A DNA stretch of 64,000 nucleotides, taken from Nyssa sinensis (Eukaryota; Streptophyta; Magnoliopsida; Cornales; Nyssaceae). The notes under the pieces were generated by a model. It saw nothing but the letters and a program-made list of their open reading frames with translations. It did no database searches and was not told the DNA's origin. Position 1 is the stretch's first letter; every line of letters begins with the position of its first letter. Positions 20,922-32,589 of the stretch are shown one piece after another. Both the position numbers and the translations under genes were made by a program. Location of the stretch: the NCBI GenBank assembly GCA_008638375.1, contig CM018031.1:58454688-58518687 (forward strand), read 5' to 3'.

Positions 20922-23609
20922 CTATTGATGAGCGACATCATCCTCATCATTATCACTTAAGTCCATCCAATTATTTTCTTGACCATCCAAAACTGGTTCT
21001 TCCCTTTCTTGGAGCCATGGAGCTAAAGGATCATCTTCTTCAAAAATATAATCCAAATTGATGGGGTTGAATTGCTCTTCAATCTCCATTTGGGATTTCC
21101 TTGTAGCATGTCTAATCTTTAGCCTCATATTATAATATACATAGACAAGTCTGTTCAATTTGGCGTATCGTAGTCGATTCCTTGTCTTTGTATGTATAAG
21201 GCTAAAGGTACTCCAATTACGCTCACAGTTGGATGATGATGTTGTTTGGCTCAACACTCTGACTGCTATGGTTTGAAGTTCAGGAGTTGACCCGCCATAG
21301 TGGATCCATTCAGCTGCATTATCAAATGATAAAATTCAATTTTAATTTGATATAAAAATCAAATTTTTATTTACCACTTGACACTTAGTCACTTACCAGG
21401 ATTGGTTAGTGACACTGCTCGTTGAGCCAATACCGTTCCAAATGAATGTTCTTTATCACGAAATATTAAAATCTGTAAACATTTGAATAGATAAGTGCCT
21501 AACTTTTGAACCTTATTTGTATGATTGATTTATTATAAATTAAGAAAACAAACTTCTAATTCAAAAACTTACTTGGTTGATGGCCATTATTTGCTTATCA
21601 ATATTTGGCTCCAACTTTTGAATTACCCGCTTAACCCCTTCCATCACTTCTCTATGATTTGACATGTTTCCACCATATTGGAATTGAGGATTAAGAAAAT
21701 AACCTAACATAAATAAAGTTGCTAAAGAGTTAGATATTAAGGAACTCAATGAATATATAATAATTGATGTAACAAATTAGAATTGTAGTCTATATTTAGT
21801 ACTTAGTTATTTACCAGCTGCATGCAAATCGTGATGTAGCTGAAAATTCCATCGCTTGTCAATAATCTTCCAATAATCTAAGTAGTAGCGACAGTCTCTT
21901 TGAATGGCTAGTTTTGCTCGATCCATGGTTTCATAAATAAAGCCCATGGTGGGCTTCTCATCCCCATCAACAAGTCGAAGGACTTTCACAAGTGGCTCTT
22001 GTACTTTCATGATTTCATTCGCTTTGCTCCAGAAATCATTTCCAAGTATTATCTTTTTGACATCATAAGCCTTTCCATGTTTTTCCCTCCCCCATTTACT
22101 CCTTTTCCACTCATCGGAATTAAACATATTTCTCAAGCCACTCTTATGTTTGACAATACTCTCCAATGCAATGAAATTGGTGGCAAATCGTGTGACAGCA
22201 GGGCGTAGCAATTCTCGGTCATTGGTGAACCGCTTCATGAAATCAACTACCCAGGTAGAATTATAAATGAATCTTGTGATTTCTTTGGCCTGGGACAACA
22301 CTTTCGCAACACTTTTCTTATTTCCAATGTCTTCTAATATAAGATCAATGTAATGTGCTGCACACGCTGTCCAATACAAGTTTGGCCTTTTTTGCATCAA
22401 CTTCTTACCAGCAAGCTTCATTGCAGCTTCATTGTCAGTCACAATCTGGACAACATATTTCTCACCAATTTCATCAACCACCTTGTCCATGAGGGCAAAA
22501 TAGTAATCTGAATTCCTTGAGGGCACGTCGGTAGCATCAATTGATTTGTGAAAGATTGTGCCCCGACTACTATATACTAGAAAATTGATGATATGTTTCC
22601 TAGTAGGCCCTGTCCATCCATCACACATAATGGATACACCTCTTTCCTCCCAGATAGGCTTATGTGACTCTATCCAACTTCTCAATTGCTCAAACTCTCT
22701 TTTCAAATAAACTTCAGTGATCTCATATGGAGTTGGAAGAGGCACCCCTTTTCCCACCTCAGCTGCAACATCTAACATTGGTTTGAACCACTTATTAAGA
22801 ACAATCCGTGCAGAAGATTGAGAAAATAAAACAAACTGGCTCACTGCAGTCCCAAGTTGTTTTTTCAAATTCTTCATTGCAGCATTAGAAATTTTAGGTT
22901 GTTTGGAACTTTTACTTCGATGAAGTGCAGGATCCATTGTAGCTAATCGAGCCTCTGGACTATTTGGATCAATCCATTGGCGACCACTGCCGCTAGACTC
23001 ACGAACAGTAGCAGATCGACGCAATCCCCTTGGCCTACCACCACCACCGCCACCACTACTACCCCCAACATCAAAATGACCCTTAGCATGTGATCGAAAT
23101 CTTTGTTCCTCCTCCCATTGACGATGTTCACTTAAACTTGCCTGTCGTGCAACTGTCATTTCTGGATCAGAATTATCACTAGAAGAGAGAACTACTCCCT
23201 CAAAGTCATAATCATCTCTTTGCGATTGTCTTATATGTTCTTCAATTTCATCTCTTTGTTTTCTTTTCTCACTCTGTTTCTCTTTGTAACCTTTGAGATG
23301 CTTCATCATTTCTTCTCTTATTTCTCGAGAGACATTAGGACATAGTGCAATTTGCCCTCTTACATGTGCCAAATGTTGCTTTAGTCTAGTTATTCCCCCA
23401 GTGACAATTCTCCCACATAACTTACATATCAACTTGTGCCTGTTATCTGAAAATGGAATGGCAAATTGCCATCCAATGTCAGTACTAGGAGTTGTAGGAT
23501 CACTTCCACCTCCACCTCCACTTCCACCTCCACCTCCACCTCCACCTTGAATTCCCTTTCCCTTATCACGGTTAGTACCAGAAGGCTCACCACCACTGCC
23601 ACGGGCCAT
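20922..23609 (-). CDS. hAT transposase (BED finger, DUF659, hATC)
   Basis: Exons: 23609-21815, 21703-21573, 21472-21397 and 21313-20922 (1795+131+76+392 nt; 797 residues), borders GT/AG and phases consistent. In order: a Gly-rich N-terminus; a BED-type zinc finger with CKLCG and LKQHLAH (about residues 60-80); an acidic/basic linker; a DUF659 block with MCDGWTG and IVTDNEAAM, whose aspartates are candidate first and second catalytic acids; and a C-terminal hATC dimerisation domain with SSNCERNWS, whose Glu is the candidate third acid. hAT transposases cut and paste their element by recognising its ends. The first Met could be 23618, but MARGSGG at 23609 looks natural. The frame ends in TAG, after which the same frame stays open for 259 codons. 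Confidence 0.9.
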
Positions 23610-23639
23610 TTTAATCAAAACTGAAATTAAACATTACAA

Positions 23640-25390
23640 ATTGTTAATAAATAAATTAAACATTACAATTAAATTTTTTTAATTTTTTGTCAATATAATT
23701 TTTTTTTAATTCTTTTAAAACAATTAAGTTTTTCAATCAATCAATAACTTATTGTTAATAAATAAATTAAACATTATAATTAAATTTTTTAATTTGTTGT
23801 CAATCATTAATTTTTTGCCAATCAATATTTTTTTAAATTTTTTTTTAAAACAATTAAGTTTTTCAATCAATCAATAACTTATTGTTAATAAATAAATTAA
23901 ACATTACAATTAATTTTTTTAAATTTTTTCTCAATCAATAATTTTTTTTTAGTTTTTTTAAAACAATTAAGTTTTTCAATCAATCAATAACTTATTGTTA
24001 ATAAATAAATTAAACATTACAATTAAATTTTTTTAATTTTTTCTCAATCAATAATTTTTTGTCAATATAATTTTTTTAAAACAATTAAGTTTTTCAATCA
24101 ATCAATAACTTATTGTTAATAAAAAAATTAAACATTATAATTAATTTTTTTTAATTTTTTCTCAATCAATAATTTTTTGTCAATATAATTTTCTTTTTAG
24201 TTTTTTTAAAACAATTAAGTTTTTCAATCAATCAATAACTTATTGTTAATAAATAAATTAAACATTATAATTAAATTTTTTAATTTGTTGTCAATCATTA
24301 ATTTTTTGTCAATCAATATTTTTTTTAAATTTTTTTTAAAACAATTAAGTTTTTCAATCAATCAATAACTTATTGTTAATAAATAAATTAAACATTACAA
24401 TTAATTTTTTTAAATTTTTTCTCAATCAATAATTTTTTTTAGTTTTTTTAAAACAATTAAGTTTTTCAATCAATCAATAACTTATTGTTAATAAATAAAT
24501 TAAACATTACAATTAAATTTTTTTAATTTTTTCTCAATCAATAATTTTTTGTCAATATAATTTTTTTAAAACAATTAAGTTTTTCAATCAATCAATAACT
24601 TATTGTTAATAAAAAAATTAAACATTAAAATTAATTTTTTCTCAATCAATAATTTTTTGTCAATATAATTTTATTTTTAGTTTTTTTTTTAAAACAATTA
24701 AGTTTTTCAATCAATCAATAACTTATTGTTAATAAAAAAATTAAAAATTACAATTAAATTTTTTTTAATTTTTTCTCAATCAATAATTTTTTGTCAATAT
24801 AATTTATTTTAATTTTTTATAAAACAATTACGTTTTTCAATCAATCAATAACTTATTGTTAATAAATAAATTAAACATTACAATTAAATTTTTTTAATTT
24901 TTTCTCAATCAATAATTTTTTTTAATTTTTTTAAAACAATTATGTTTTTCAATCAATCAATAACTTATTGTTAATAAATAAATTAAAAATTACAATTAAA
25001 TTTTTTTAATTTTTTCTCAATCAATAATTTTTTGTCAATATAATTTTTTTTTAATTTTTTTAAAACAATTAAGTTTTTCAATCAATCAATAACTTATTGT
25101 TAACAAATAAATTAAACATTACAATTAATTTTTTTTAATTTTTTCTCAATCAATAATTTTTTGTCAATATAATTTTTTTTTAATTTTTTTAAAACAATTA
25201 AGTTTTTCAATCAATCAATAACTTATTGTTAATAAATATATTAAATATTACAATTAAATTTTTTTAATTTTTTCTCAATCAATAATTTTTTGTCAATATA
25301 ATTTTTTTAAATTTTTTTAAAATAATTAAGTTTTTCAATCAATCAATAACTTATTGTTAATAAATAAATTAAACATTACAATAAATAAAT
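23640..25390. repeat. AT-rich tandem array, ~14 units of 105-132 bp
   Basis: Every unit contains aattaagtttttcaatcaat, then caataacttattgttaataa, then attaaacattacaatta and variable T-runs with tttttctcaatcaataattt. About 14 copies run head to tail with small length changes in the T-runs. Units near 23759 and 24250 share the rarer ttaatttgttgtcaatcatt variant, followed by the same succession of variants, giving a higher-order period near 490 bp. The array lies upstream of the transposase ATG, inside the hAT. Confidence 0.95.
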
Positions 25391-26268
25391 TTTTCAACCA
25401 CAGGTAAGGAAAAAAAAATTCAAGCAAAGACTGAAAAAAAATAAAAAATAAATGTAAATAAAACATACAGGCCAAAGACTGAAAAAAGAGAAAAAAAAAA
25501 AAAGAAAGAAAAGAGTGTAAAAACAAACAGGAAGGCAGCATAGAGAGTTAAGTTAAAAAAAAAAAAAAAAAAAACAGAGCCTAGAAGTTTCTGTTTCTCT
25601 CTTCCAACAAAACCAAACCAACCCGTAAAAAACCCAAATCTCCTCCTCTCTCTCCTTCGTGCGACAAAACAGAGAAGAGTCGGCAGGTCCGACGGCGTGA
25701 GGCCGTGACTCCGACGGCGATGACGGACGACCGACGACGACGGCGTGAGGCCGTGACCACGACGATCGACGACTTCCGATGAAGCGGCGCCGATTCAGGG
25801 AAAGAAAAAAAAAAAAACAGAAGAGAAGATTTTACGTACCTTTGGCTGGATCGAACTGGAAGCAAAACGATTGGTTCTTCAAGCTGTGAAAGAGACTGAA
25901 GAGAGATGACTGAAGATAGACGACTAATTCTTCCAGGTAAGCTTCAGTTCCAACTTTTCTTTCCTTTCTTTCACTTCAAATTCAAATTTTCAATAAAGCA
26001 ACTGCTTTAATTTGTCTATATTCTCTGTCTATATTCTCTGAATTCTCTGAAGCTGCTTTTTCTTTTTCCTTTCTTGTTTCCATCTGTTCTCTGTTTTCCT
26101 TTCTTGTTTCGGTTCGTAACGGACGTTACGGGATGTAACGTACCGTAACGGCCGTTACTGCCGTGAAATCTTTCAACTCCGTTTTATCGGTGCGTAACGG
26201 GATCGCCACCTCGAAAACCCGTTACGTCGCGGCCGTTACGTAACGTAACGGCCGATATTTAACACTAT
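25391..26268 (-). promoter_or_regulatory. hAT right end: presumed transposase leader and subterminal region
   Basis: Between the tandem array and the right terminus are A/T tracts (about 25430-25580), a GC-rich cluster of cgacgacg/ccgtga words (25680-25800), and a terminal stretch at 26105-26262 full of cgttacg/cgtaacg words in both orientations. Repeated subterminal motifs are typical transposase binding sites in hAT elements. The minus-strand promoter should lie here; no TATA box was identified with confidence. Confidence 0.5.
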
Positions 26269-26510
26269 GGTGTGTAGTATGTGTACAAGTGACCAAGGAT
26301 TGTAAAAACTGTAAAAATTTACACATTAATGATTATTTTACATAATCACATTCCTTACCTGTTTTTGACCATCAAGTGTAAATTTTTACACATTTATCAT
26401 GACACAATTTAAGTGAAAATTACATATTTTCATAATATGAGTAAAATATGTACACAATTTAAAGTTAAAGACATGTACTAACAAAATCAAGTGGTGATGA
26501 ATGTACAGAG

Positions 26511-27990
26511 AATCAAAGAAAGAGAGATGTATAACAAAAGAAGCAAGCTACAAAAGATGACAGCGTAGAAACTATAAAGCATTTTAGATCAAACTTTAAT
26601 TCCATAATAAAATTGATGAATGAACTGCAATTCCAAGAAAAGCACAAAAGGGCACTAAAAAGAACACCCTTCTGGAAGTTTTTCAAGAAGCTGATTGAGA
26701 AAAAAGTGTCCCTTAAAACAACAAGGAGAGCAGATGAACTTGTAATTGAAATAGTCAAAAGCTTCCAACCATAAATAAAGTCATTTAGGCTCTCATCAAA
26801 GAATGTTCATTTGAGAGATTCTGACATTAAACTCATTTTTGGGGTTGAGTCTGGCACTGAGGCAATGACTCATTCTTAAGAAAACAAGCCAGACACTCCA
26901 TTTGTGAAGTGGAGGTTAGAAAACAAAAATAGATTAGTTGCAAAGGATCTTAGAGAAATAATCATTGAAACTATGAAGGGGACAAAAAAAATTGATATAG
27001 AAGATGCGACAAGGCTTCTCACATTAATGTATGCCTTACGTTGTTTTTTTTTCACCACTGACTTCACAATAAGTTAGGGTTTAATACAGTACATTGAAGA
27101 TTTGAAACAAATAAAGACCTATAACTGGTCAACGATGATTAGAAATCAATTGATGTTGTCTATTGAGAGATACTACCAGGATCCCAAAAAGGTCATTGGT
27201 TGTGTGGTGGCACTGTTGGTAAGTAATATTCTAAACACAAATGTTTCAACATTTAAGAATATTGCATTAAAACTAATCTCTTTTATGAAAAAATTATGTT
27301 ACAATTTTGGTTATGCGAGCATACAAACATAATCAAACCAAGGCCAAAGAAAACAATCCCGGGGTTTCTGAAATAGGATCTCCCAACAATTCAGAAGAAG
27401 ATGAGTCAAACAATTTTGTGAGATCTTGATAGATAAAAGGTATGAAAACTTTATATTACACATTCAGGACATAGCTTAGCAAAAAATGTAAACAGTTACA
27501 CATTCAAGATACAGTATATCAGAAAGTGTAAAAATTTACAGATTGACATCATCTTGATAAACCACAAGTATGAAAACTTTGTATTATAGAACTTGCCTGA
27601 ATGTGTAAAATTTACACATTTAGTATATACCTTATCTGAATGTGTGAAATTTTACACTTTTTCAGATAGGGTTCATGCCTTTACGAAGCTAATCATATTT
27701 TTGTTTTGACATGTCAACCTTAATCATATAAATTTATTTTTTATTAGGTAAATGGAGCAGAACTAGAAAAAATAACAAATGAGGACCAAAATTTAGATTC
27801 AGAAAATGATGATTCAACTTCCTCTGAAACAGATATTTCAAGTGCTTATATTACTCAATGTCTTGATTTGTCTGAGAATAGAAGTACTAGTCAGTCAATA
27901 AACTCTCATCAGAAAGGATAGATAGATGAGAGTACAAAAATCAGTCAAAGTACTGGTGATAATGAAAACAAAAAATCTGTCATAGAAACA
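26511..27990 (+). pseudogene. Truncated MULE-borne DUF1985/Ulp1-like gene remnant
   Basis: Exon-like segments read as KWRLENKNRLVAKDLREI with TRLLTLMYALRCFFFT (about 26905-27060), then YIEDLKQIKTYNWSTMI and a VIGCVVALL segment (about 27080-27220), and an acidic Ser/Asp/Glu-rich part (27749-27990). A possible first exon, starting ATGGGACC at 19467 with donor taagttctg, lies beyond the hAT. The combination resembles the DUF1985 part of plant Ulp1-type cargo proteins of MULEs. Stops (taa/tag) interrupt it, and the expected C48 peptidase part is missing, cut where the opposing transposase fragment begins. Confidence 0.5.
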
Positions 27991-27999
27991 CCAGTACTC

Positions 28000-28575
28000 A
28001 ACCAACCCTCTCAACAGATGCATGAATACACCACAAACATCCTTTGGATTCGTGGAAGAAACATTCTACAATCACTCTATCTCTATCATTCTTAACATAC
28101 TTAAATTGAAAATCACAATCAATAGCATACTTACACAAAACATTGTGGAACTCACCAACTCTACCTTTAAAACATTGTCCAACATAATGGCTTCTCCTCG
28201 TGAGTACAACATAATGGTAGAAGGCCAGTTTCACAGTCATCAGCTTGACAACAATCAACCAACAAACCATTAGAATCATTTATTTCACTAGACAACTAAC
28301 TATCTCCAAAATCAGGAACTTCAACAAAAATATCAACCATATTTTCACCTATACACTGCAACGATGTCAACATGTTCTAAAAAAATATCACCATTCTCCA
28401 GCAAGCACTTAGGATGACCTCTCGTATAATAATCAATTGAGAGCTTATCAACACACAATTTATTCCATCGAAGACAAACAAATTTCAACAAATCATCATA
28501 TCTCAACCTTCTACACCACTTAAACAATGTTGTGTGCATGTCATACTGAACCAAACACAAAATAGTAATATCCAT
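28000..28575 (-). pseudogene. MuDR-like transposase, N-terminal fragment
   Basis: On minus, 28575-28345 encodes an N-terminal segment beginning MDITILCLVQYD. 28280-28000 holds a block with KYAIDCDFQFKYVKNDRDR and CLWCIHASVERV, matching the N-terminal MuDR domain of MULE transposases, where Cys/His-rich DNA-binding sequence precedes the catalytic part. The DDE and SWIM zinc-finger regions are absent; the sequence switches to the opposing gene remnant at about 28.0 kb. The two pieces are separated by a stop. Confidence 0.65.
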
Positions 28576-29673
28576 TTATACTGTACAACAAAATGATAAT
28601 AAATCAGATAATGTATAAAATTTTACACTTTATTCAATAATAACAATCCAAAAAAAAATATGGAAGAAAATAATAAACAAATAATTTAGAATAAGCCTTA
28701 AAAAATATAAAAACCACAATACATGAAATTACAATAAAAAAAATCTCAAAAACTAATTGTATAAAATTTTATAGAATTAGAAAACATGATAGCAGACAAC
28801 AATTCAACAAGATAAAACGATTAAACAAAACAAAAACATAAAGAAAATGACAAAAACACCAATCTAATGTAAGATCAATCAAATGTGTCACTTGATAATC
28901 AATCAAACACATAATACAATTCAGATGAAAAAATAGAGCATCACCAACAACCAAACAAACAACTTGCGAAATACATAAATTTCATCAGTAATTTAACAAA
29001 AAGGCTGAAAAATAAAAAATATTCAATTGAAAATAAAAAACGAAAGCAAATGAAATCTGCTTAATCTTGAAATAATAAAAAACAGTTAAATACTGCATGC
29101 TCTACTGAAAGCAAAATAAATTAATCATCGAGTAAAAATAAAAGAAAAATGATGAAAATTGAATAGTAAATAATAAAAGAAACATGATTACTAACCTTGT
29201 TAGAAGACAAAAAAAAAAACCCTAAAACCGTGATCAATCAACTAAAAACAAACCAAAAAACATCGTCACAAAACAGATTATTGAAGAAAATGCAGCAACG
29301 TTCAAATTCAAATGATGAACAAATCAATTTTTTGATCTAAAACACAAGAATGATCGTTGAATCAAATTGAGATCAACTCAAATTTTTTTAAAGAAAAGTA
29401 TCAAAACATGTGACAAAAAAAGTTTAAAAGTCGACACTTCTAAAAATAAACCAAAATAAGAGAAATGGGTAAAAAATTTAATAATTGGAGCATAAAAGGT
29501 GACACGTCACTAATCCAAACTTCTAACAAAAAAAAATTAATGAACTATCTTTAACTTAAAAATAAAATGTCCTGTATTTTAGAATAATAAAACCCCTGTT
29601 TCAATTTGTGACTAATTAACTCATATTTTTACCCTTGCATAAATAATGGAAACTAACCACATGAATAATTCTC
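28576..29673. other. AT-rich non-coding flank of the Mutator-like element
   Basis: A-rich sequence with no open frame of note; contains tgtataaaattttaca-type words near 28610 and 28760. It probably includes the leader and right end of the Mutator-like element, but no terminal repeat was found. Confidence 0.4.
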
Positions 29674-29678
29674 GAGAC

Positions 29679-29968
29679 TGTTAAGATTTAATTTAATTAA
29701 GTTTTTTCATTTGAATAAGTCATTATTGTCCTGTTCTTTTAGAAGTCAGTTACGTTGTGCTGGTTACTAGGAGTATCCCATTAGTTATGGAAGCTGTTAG
29801 TCATGGAACAAGTTAGTTCCTTATCATTTGCTAAGTTTGTTATCGTATTTTTTCTATTTTAGCAACTTACAATCAATCAATAAAAATAAGAGGTAGTAGT
29901 ATCTTTCAACTTTTTGAGTTGTTCTCAAGCTTTTAAGAATTCCCCTGTTTTTCCAGATTATTCCAACA
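29679..29968 (+). repeat. 5' LTR of Copia copy 1
   Basis: 290 bp, TG...CA ends, compared with 272 bp for the 3' copy. It carries an extra gaataagtcat-containing indel near its start. Confidence 0.95.
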
Positions 29969-30048
29969 TCTGGTTTCAGAGCCACCACTGGGCTTGATAA
30001 CATTCCCGAAAAAAAAATAACAGTTATTTTTTGTTGTAGCAAGCTTCT

Positions 30049-31566
30049 ATGGTCACTGACAAGCCAGGAGAGAATCTTGTTCAGCCAACAATACCTCGCT
30101 TTAATGGTCACTATGATTATTGTAGCATGTTGATGGAGAATTGCCAAAGATCCAAGAAGTATTGGGATCTTGTGGAGATGAGAATTGTCAAACTAGAAGG
30201 AGTATTGACACAAACTCAGCAAAAGAGGATTGAAGAACAACGACTGAAGGATTTGAAAGTGAAGAACTACCTATTTCAAGCAATTGATCGTGCAATTTTA
30301 GAGACCATTCTCCAAAAAGATACGTCTAAAAGTTTTTGGGATTCCATAAAGAAGAAATATCAAGGCTCAGTAAGAGTGAAACGTGCACAGCTTCAAGCTC
30401 TGAAGAGAGATTTTGAAACTCTCCACATGAACACTAGAGAATCAGTCACTGATTATTATAGAAGGACCATGGGGATTGCAAACAAAATGCAAATCCATGG
30501 TGAGAAAATTGACGATGGTGCCATTGTTGAAAAGATCCTGCGATCTATGACTCCAAAATTTGATTATGTTGCCTGCTTTATTGAAGAGTCGAATGACATT
30601 GATGTTATGTCCATTAATGAGTTGCAAAGCTCCTTGCGGGTCTATGAACAAAGGCTGAATCGAGGCACCTCAGAAGAGCAGGCTTTGAAAGCTTCTACCT
30701 TTACTAAAACCCCAAGTTCTGGAGGTAGAGGACAAGGTAGAGGTGGTCGAGGTAATAGAGATGGAAGAAGACAACATCAGAATTTCAAGAGATATGGTGA
30801 TCACTCCCAGAACAGAAGAGCAGGATATGTTGACAAGTTGAATGTCGAGTGTTGCTGGTGCCACAATTTTGGTCATTACTATTTTGAGTGTTACACTAAG
30901 CAGCCCAAAGATAAAGACAAGGGGGAGAAATCGAATTTTGCAAAGAAAAATAAGGAAGAGACACTCTTGATGCCTTTTCGTGTAAAGGAGGAACTTGAGT
31001 CAGACGTTTGGTATGTGGACACCGGATGCAACAACCATACGTGCGGTAGTAAGTCTTCTTTTTCTTCTTTAAATGAAGATTTTCGTACTACTGTGAGTTT
31101 TGGTGATTGCTCTACTCTGAAGGTTATGAGAAAAAGTGATATTCAAATTAGAATCAAGAATGATTTTGTTGAAACAATCTCAAATGTCCTTTATGTTCCT
31201 AATTTAAAGACTAATTTGTTGAGTGTTGGGCAATTGCAAGACAAGGGTTATATCATAACTATACAGAAGAATGCATGTGAGATTTATGATCCAGCAAGAG
31301 GTTCTATTGCGATTGTCAAGATGTCTCCAAACAAATTGTTTTCGCTGCGAATCAAAAGTGTGCAAGCTTGCTTGATGACTAAGGAGAAGGATCCAACATG
31401 GCTTTGGCATCTTCGCTATGGCCATTTGAACTTTAATGGGCTGAAAACACTTTATCAGAAGCAGATGGTGACAAGCCTACCTATGATCATTCCTCATTTT
31501 CAAGTTTGTGAAAATTGTGTTGTTGGCAAACAACACCGTGACTCATTCCCAAAACGAAAGGTCTAG
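30049..31566 (+). pseudogene. Copia copy 1 gag-protease
   Basis: The 505-codon frame starts 80 bases after the 5' LTR. It carries a gag domain of the UBN2/DUF4219 type (about residues 20-200), a Gly/Arg-rich linker, a CCHC zinc knuckle with CX2CX4HX4C spacing (CCWCHNFGHYYFEC), an aspartic protease motif WYVDTGCNNH, and a pre-integrase segment (LWHLRYGHLNF). It ends at a TAG (31564) where the polyprotein should continue into integrase. Confidence 0.9.
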
Positions 31567-32589
31567 AGAGCTCAAAACCAACTAGAATTAGTGCATTCTG
31601 ACATTTGTGGTCCCATTAATCCGGTCTCGAATGGTAACAAGAAGTATTTTGTTTCTTTTATCGATAACTTTACCAAAAAAACTTGGGTGTACTTTTTACA
31701 GGAAAAATCAGAAGCTTTTAATGCATTTAAAAGCTTTAAAGCATTAGTTGAGAAAGAAACTAGGAGAACTATCAAAATTCTACGTACTGATCGTGGAGGA
31801 AAATACTGTTCGAATGAATTTGAAGCTTTTTGTGATGAGCAAGGCATTAGAAAGCAAGTTACAACTTCTTATACACCTCAGCGGAATGGTGTATCGAAAA
31901 GGAAGAAAAGAACGATCATGAACATGGGTAGAAGTCTACTGGTCAAAGGAAGAGTTCCCAAGAAGTTCTGGCCTGAGTCAGTGTTATGGAGCATTTATGT
32001 TTTGAATAGAAGTCCCACATTTTCTATTAAAAACATGACGCCTGAGGAAGCTTGAGGTGGAAGGAAACCTGCAGTAGATCACTTCAAGGTGTTTGGGTGC
32101 ATTGCATATGCATACATTCTAGATGAGAAAAGGAAGAAGCTTGATGACAAAGGCGAAAAATGTGTCTTCCTTGGTGTAAGTGAGCATTCCAAAGCTTACA
32201 AATTATTCAATCCTATTACTAAGAAGGTGATTATCAGCCGTGATATGGTTTTTGATAAGGATAGTACGTGGAATTGGATTGAAAAATGTTCAAGGCAGCA
32301 ACAAAGTTCAGTTGTTATTGATGAAATCGAAGAAGGGATTGAAGAGCAGCAACAATCCTCTTTTGCTACAAATGATAAGATTGATCGGCAAGTGCAATCC
32401 TCTGACGGAATTATGGCAAATTCCATAGTAGATGATGATCAGCCACAGAGTAGAAAAAGGCCAGCTTGGATGATTGATTATGTAAGTGGAGATGAACTCT
32501 CTGATGATGACACTACTTCTTATTTTACATTGTTTGCATATTCAGATCCTATTTCTTTTGAAGAAGCAGTTCCCGTCCTTATGACTTAA
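31567..32589 (+). pseudogene. Copia copy 1 integrase remnant
   Basis: Continues in frame after the TAG with the integrase core: catalytic-type aspartates in HSDICGP and RTDRGG, then NGVSKRKKRT where active Copia integrases have a glutamate (usually NGV-ER). The catalytic Glu therefore seems replaced by Lys. A TGA at 32053 interrupts the frame. A C-terminal part (VFGCIAYAYI, then KAYKLFNP) follows to a stop at 32587. Confidence 0.9.

Larger units (their letters stand above)
19711..26269 (-). mobile_element. Complete 6.56-kb hAT transposon
   Basis: A perfect 8-bp target duplication, gtgtgtag, stands at 19703-19710 and 26270-26277. Terminal inverted repeats begin catggtgttaaat on the left and catagtgttaaat on the right (read inward), with GC-rich cgg/cgttacg sequence just inside both ends. 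Eight-bp duplications and short imperfect termini are the hAT hallmark. Inside are a multi-exon transposase gene on minus (23609-20922) with an in-frame continuation to 20142, and a large tandem array (23640-25390) between the start codon and the right end. An intact target duplication together with long open exons suggests a fairly recent insertion. Confidence 0.9.
19200..29470. mobile_element. Internally deleted Mutator-like element hosting a hAT insertion (limits approximate)
   Basis: Outside the hAT (19711-26269), the two sides share short motifs such as tgtaaaaatttacaca, suggesting they were once continuous. The plus strand carries remains of a gene resembling the DUF1985/Ulp1-type cargo gene of some plant MULEs (26511-27990). 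The minus strand carries the N-terminal part of a MuDR-like transposase (28000-28575). The two converge and both are cut near 28.0 kb. No terminal inverted repeats or 9-bp target duplication were found, so the limits are guesses. Confidence 0.5.

Noticed and set aside
23640..25390. Centromeric-type satellite
   Set aside because: The array is confined within the hAT limits, is short and very AT-rich, and is best seen as an element-internal minisatellite.
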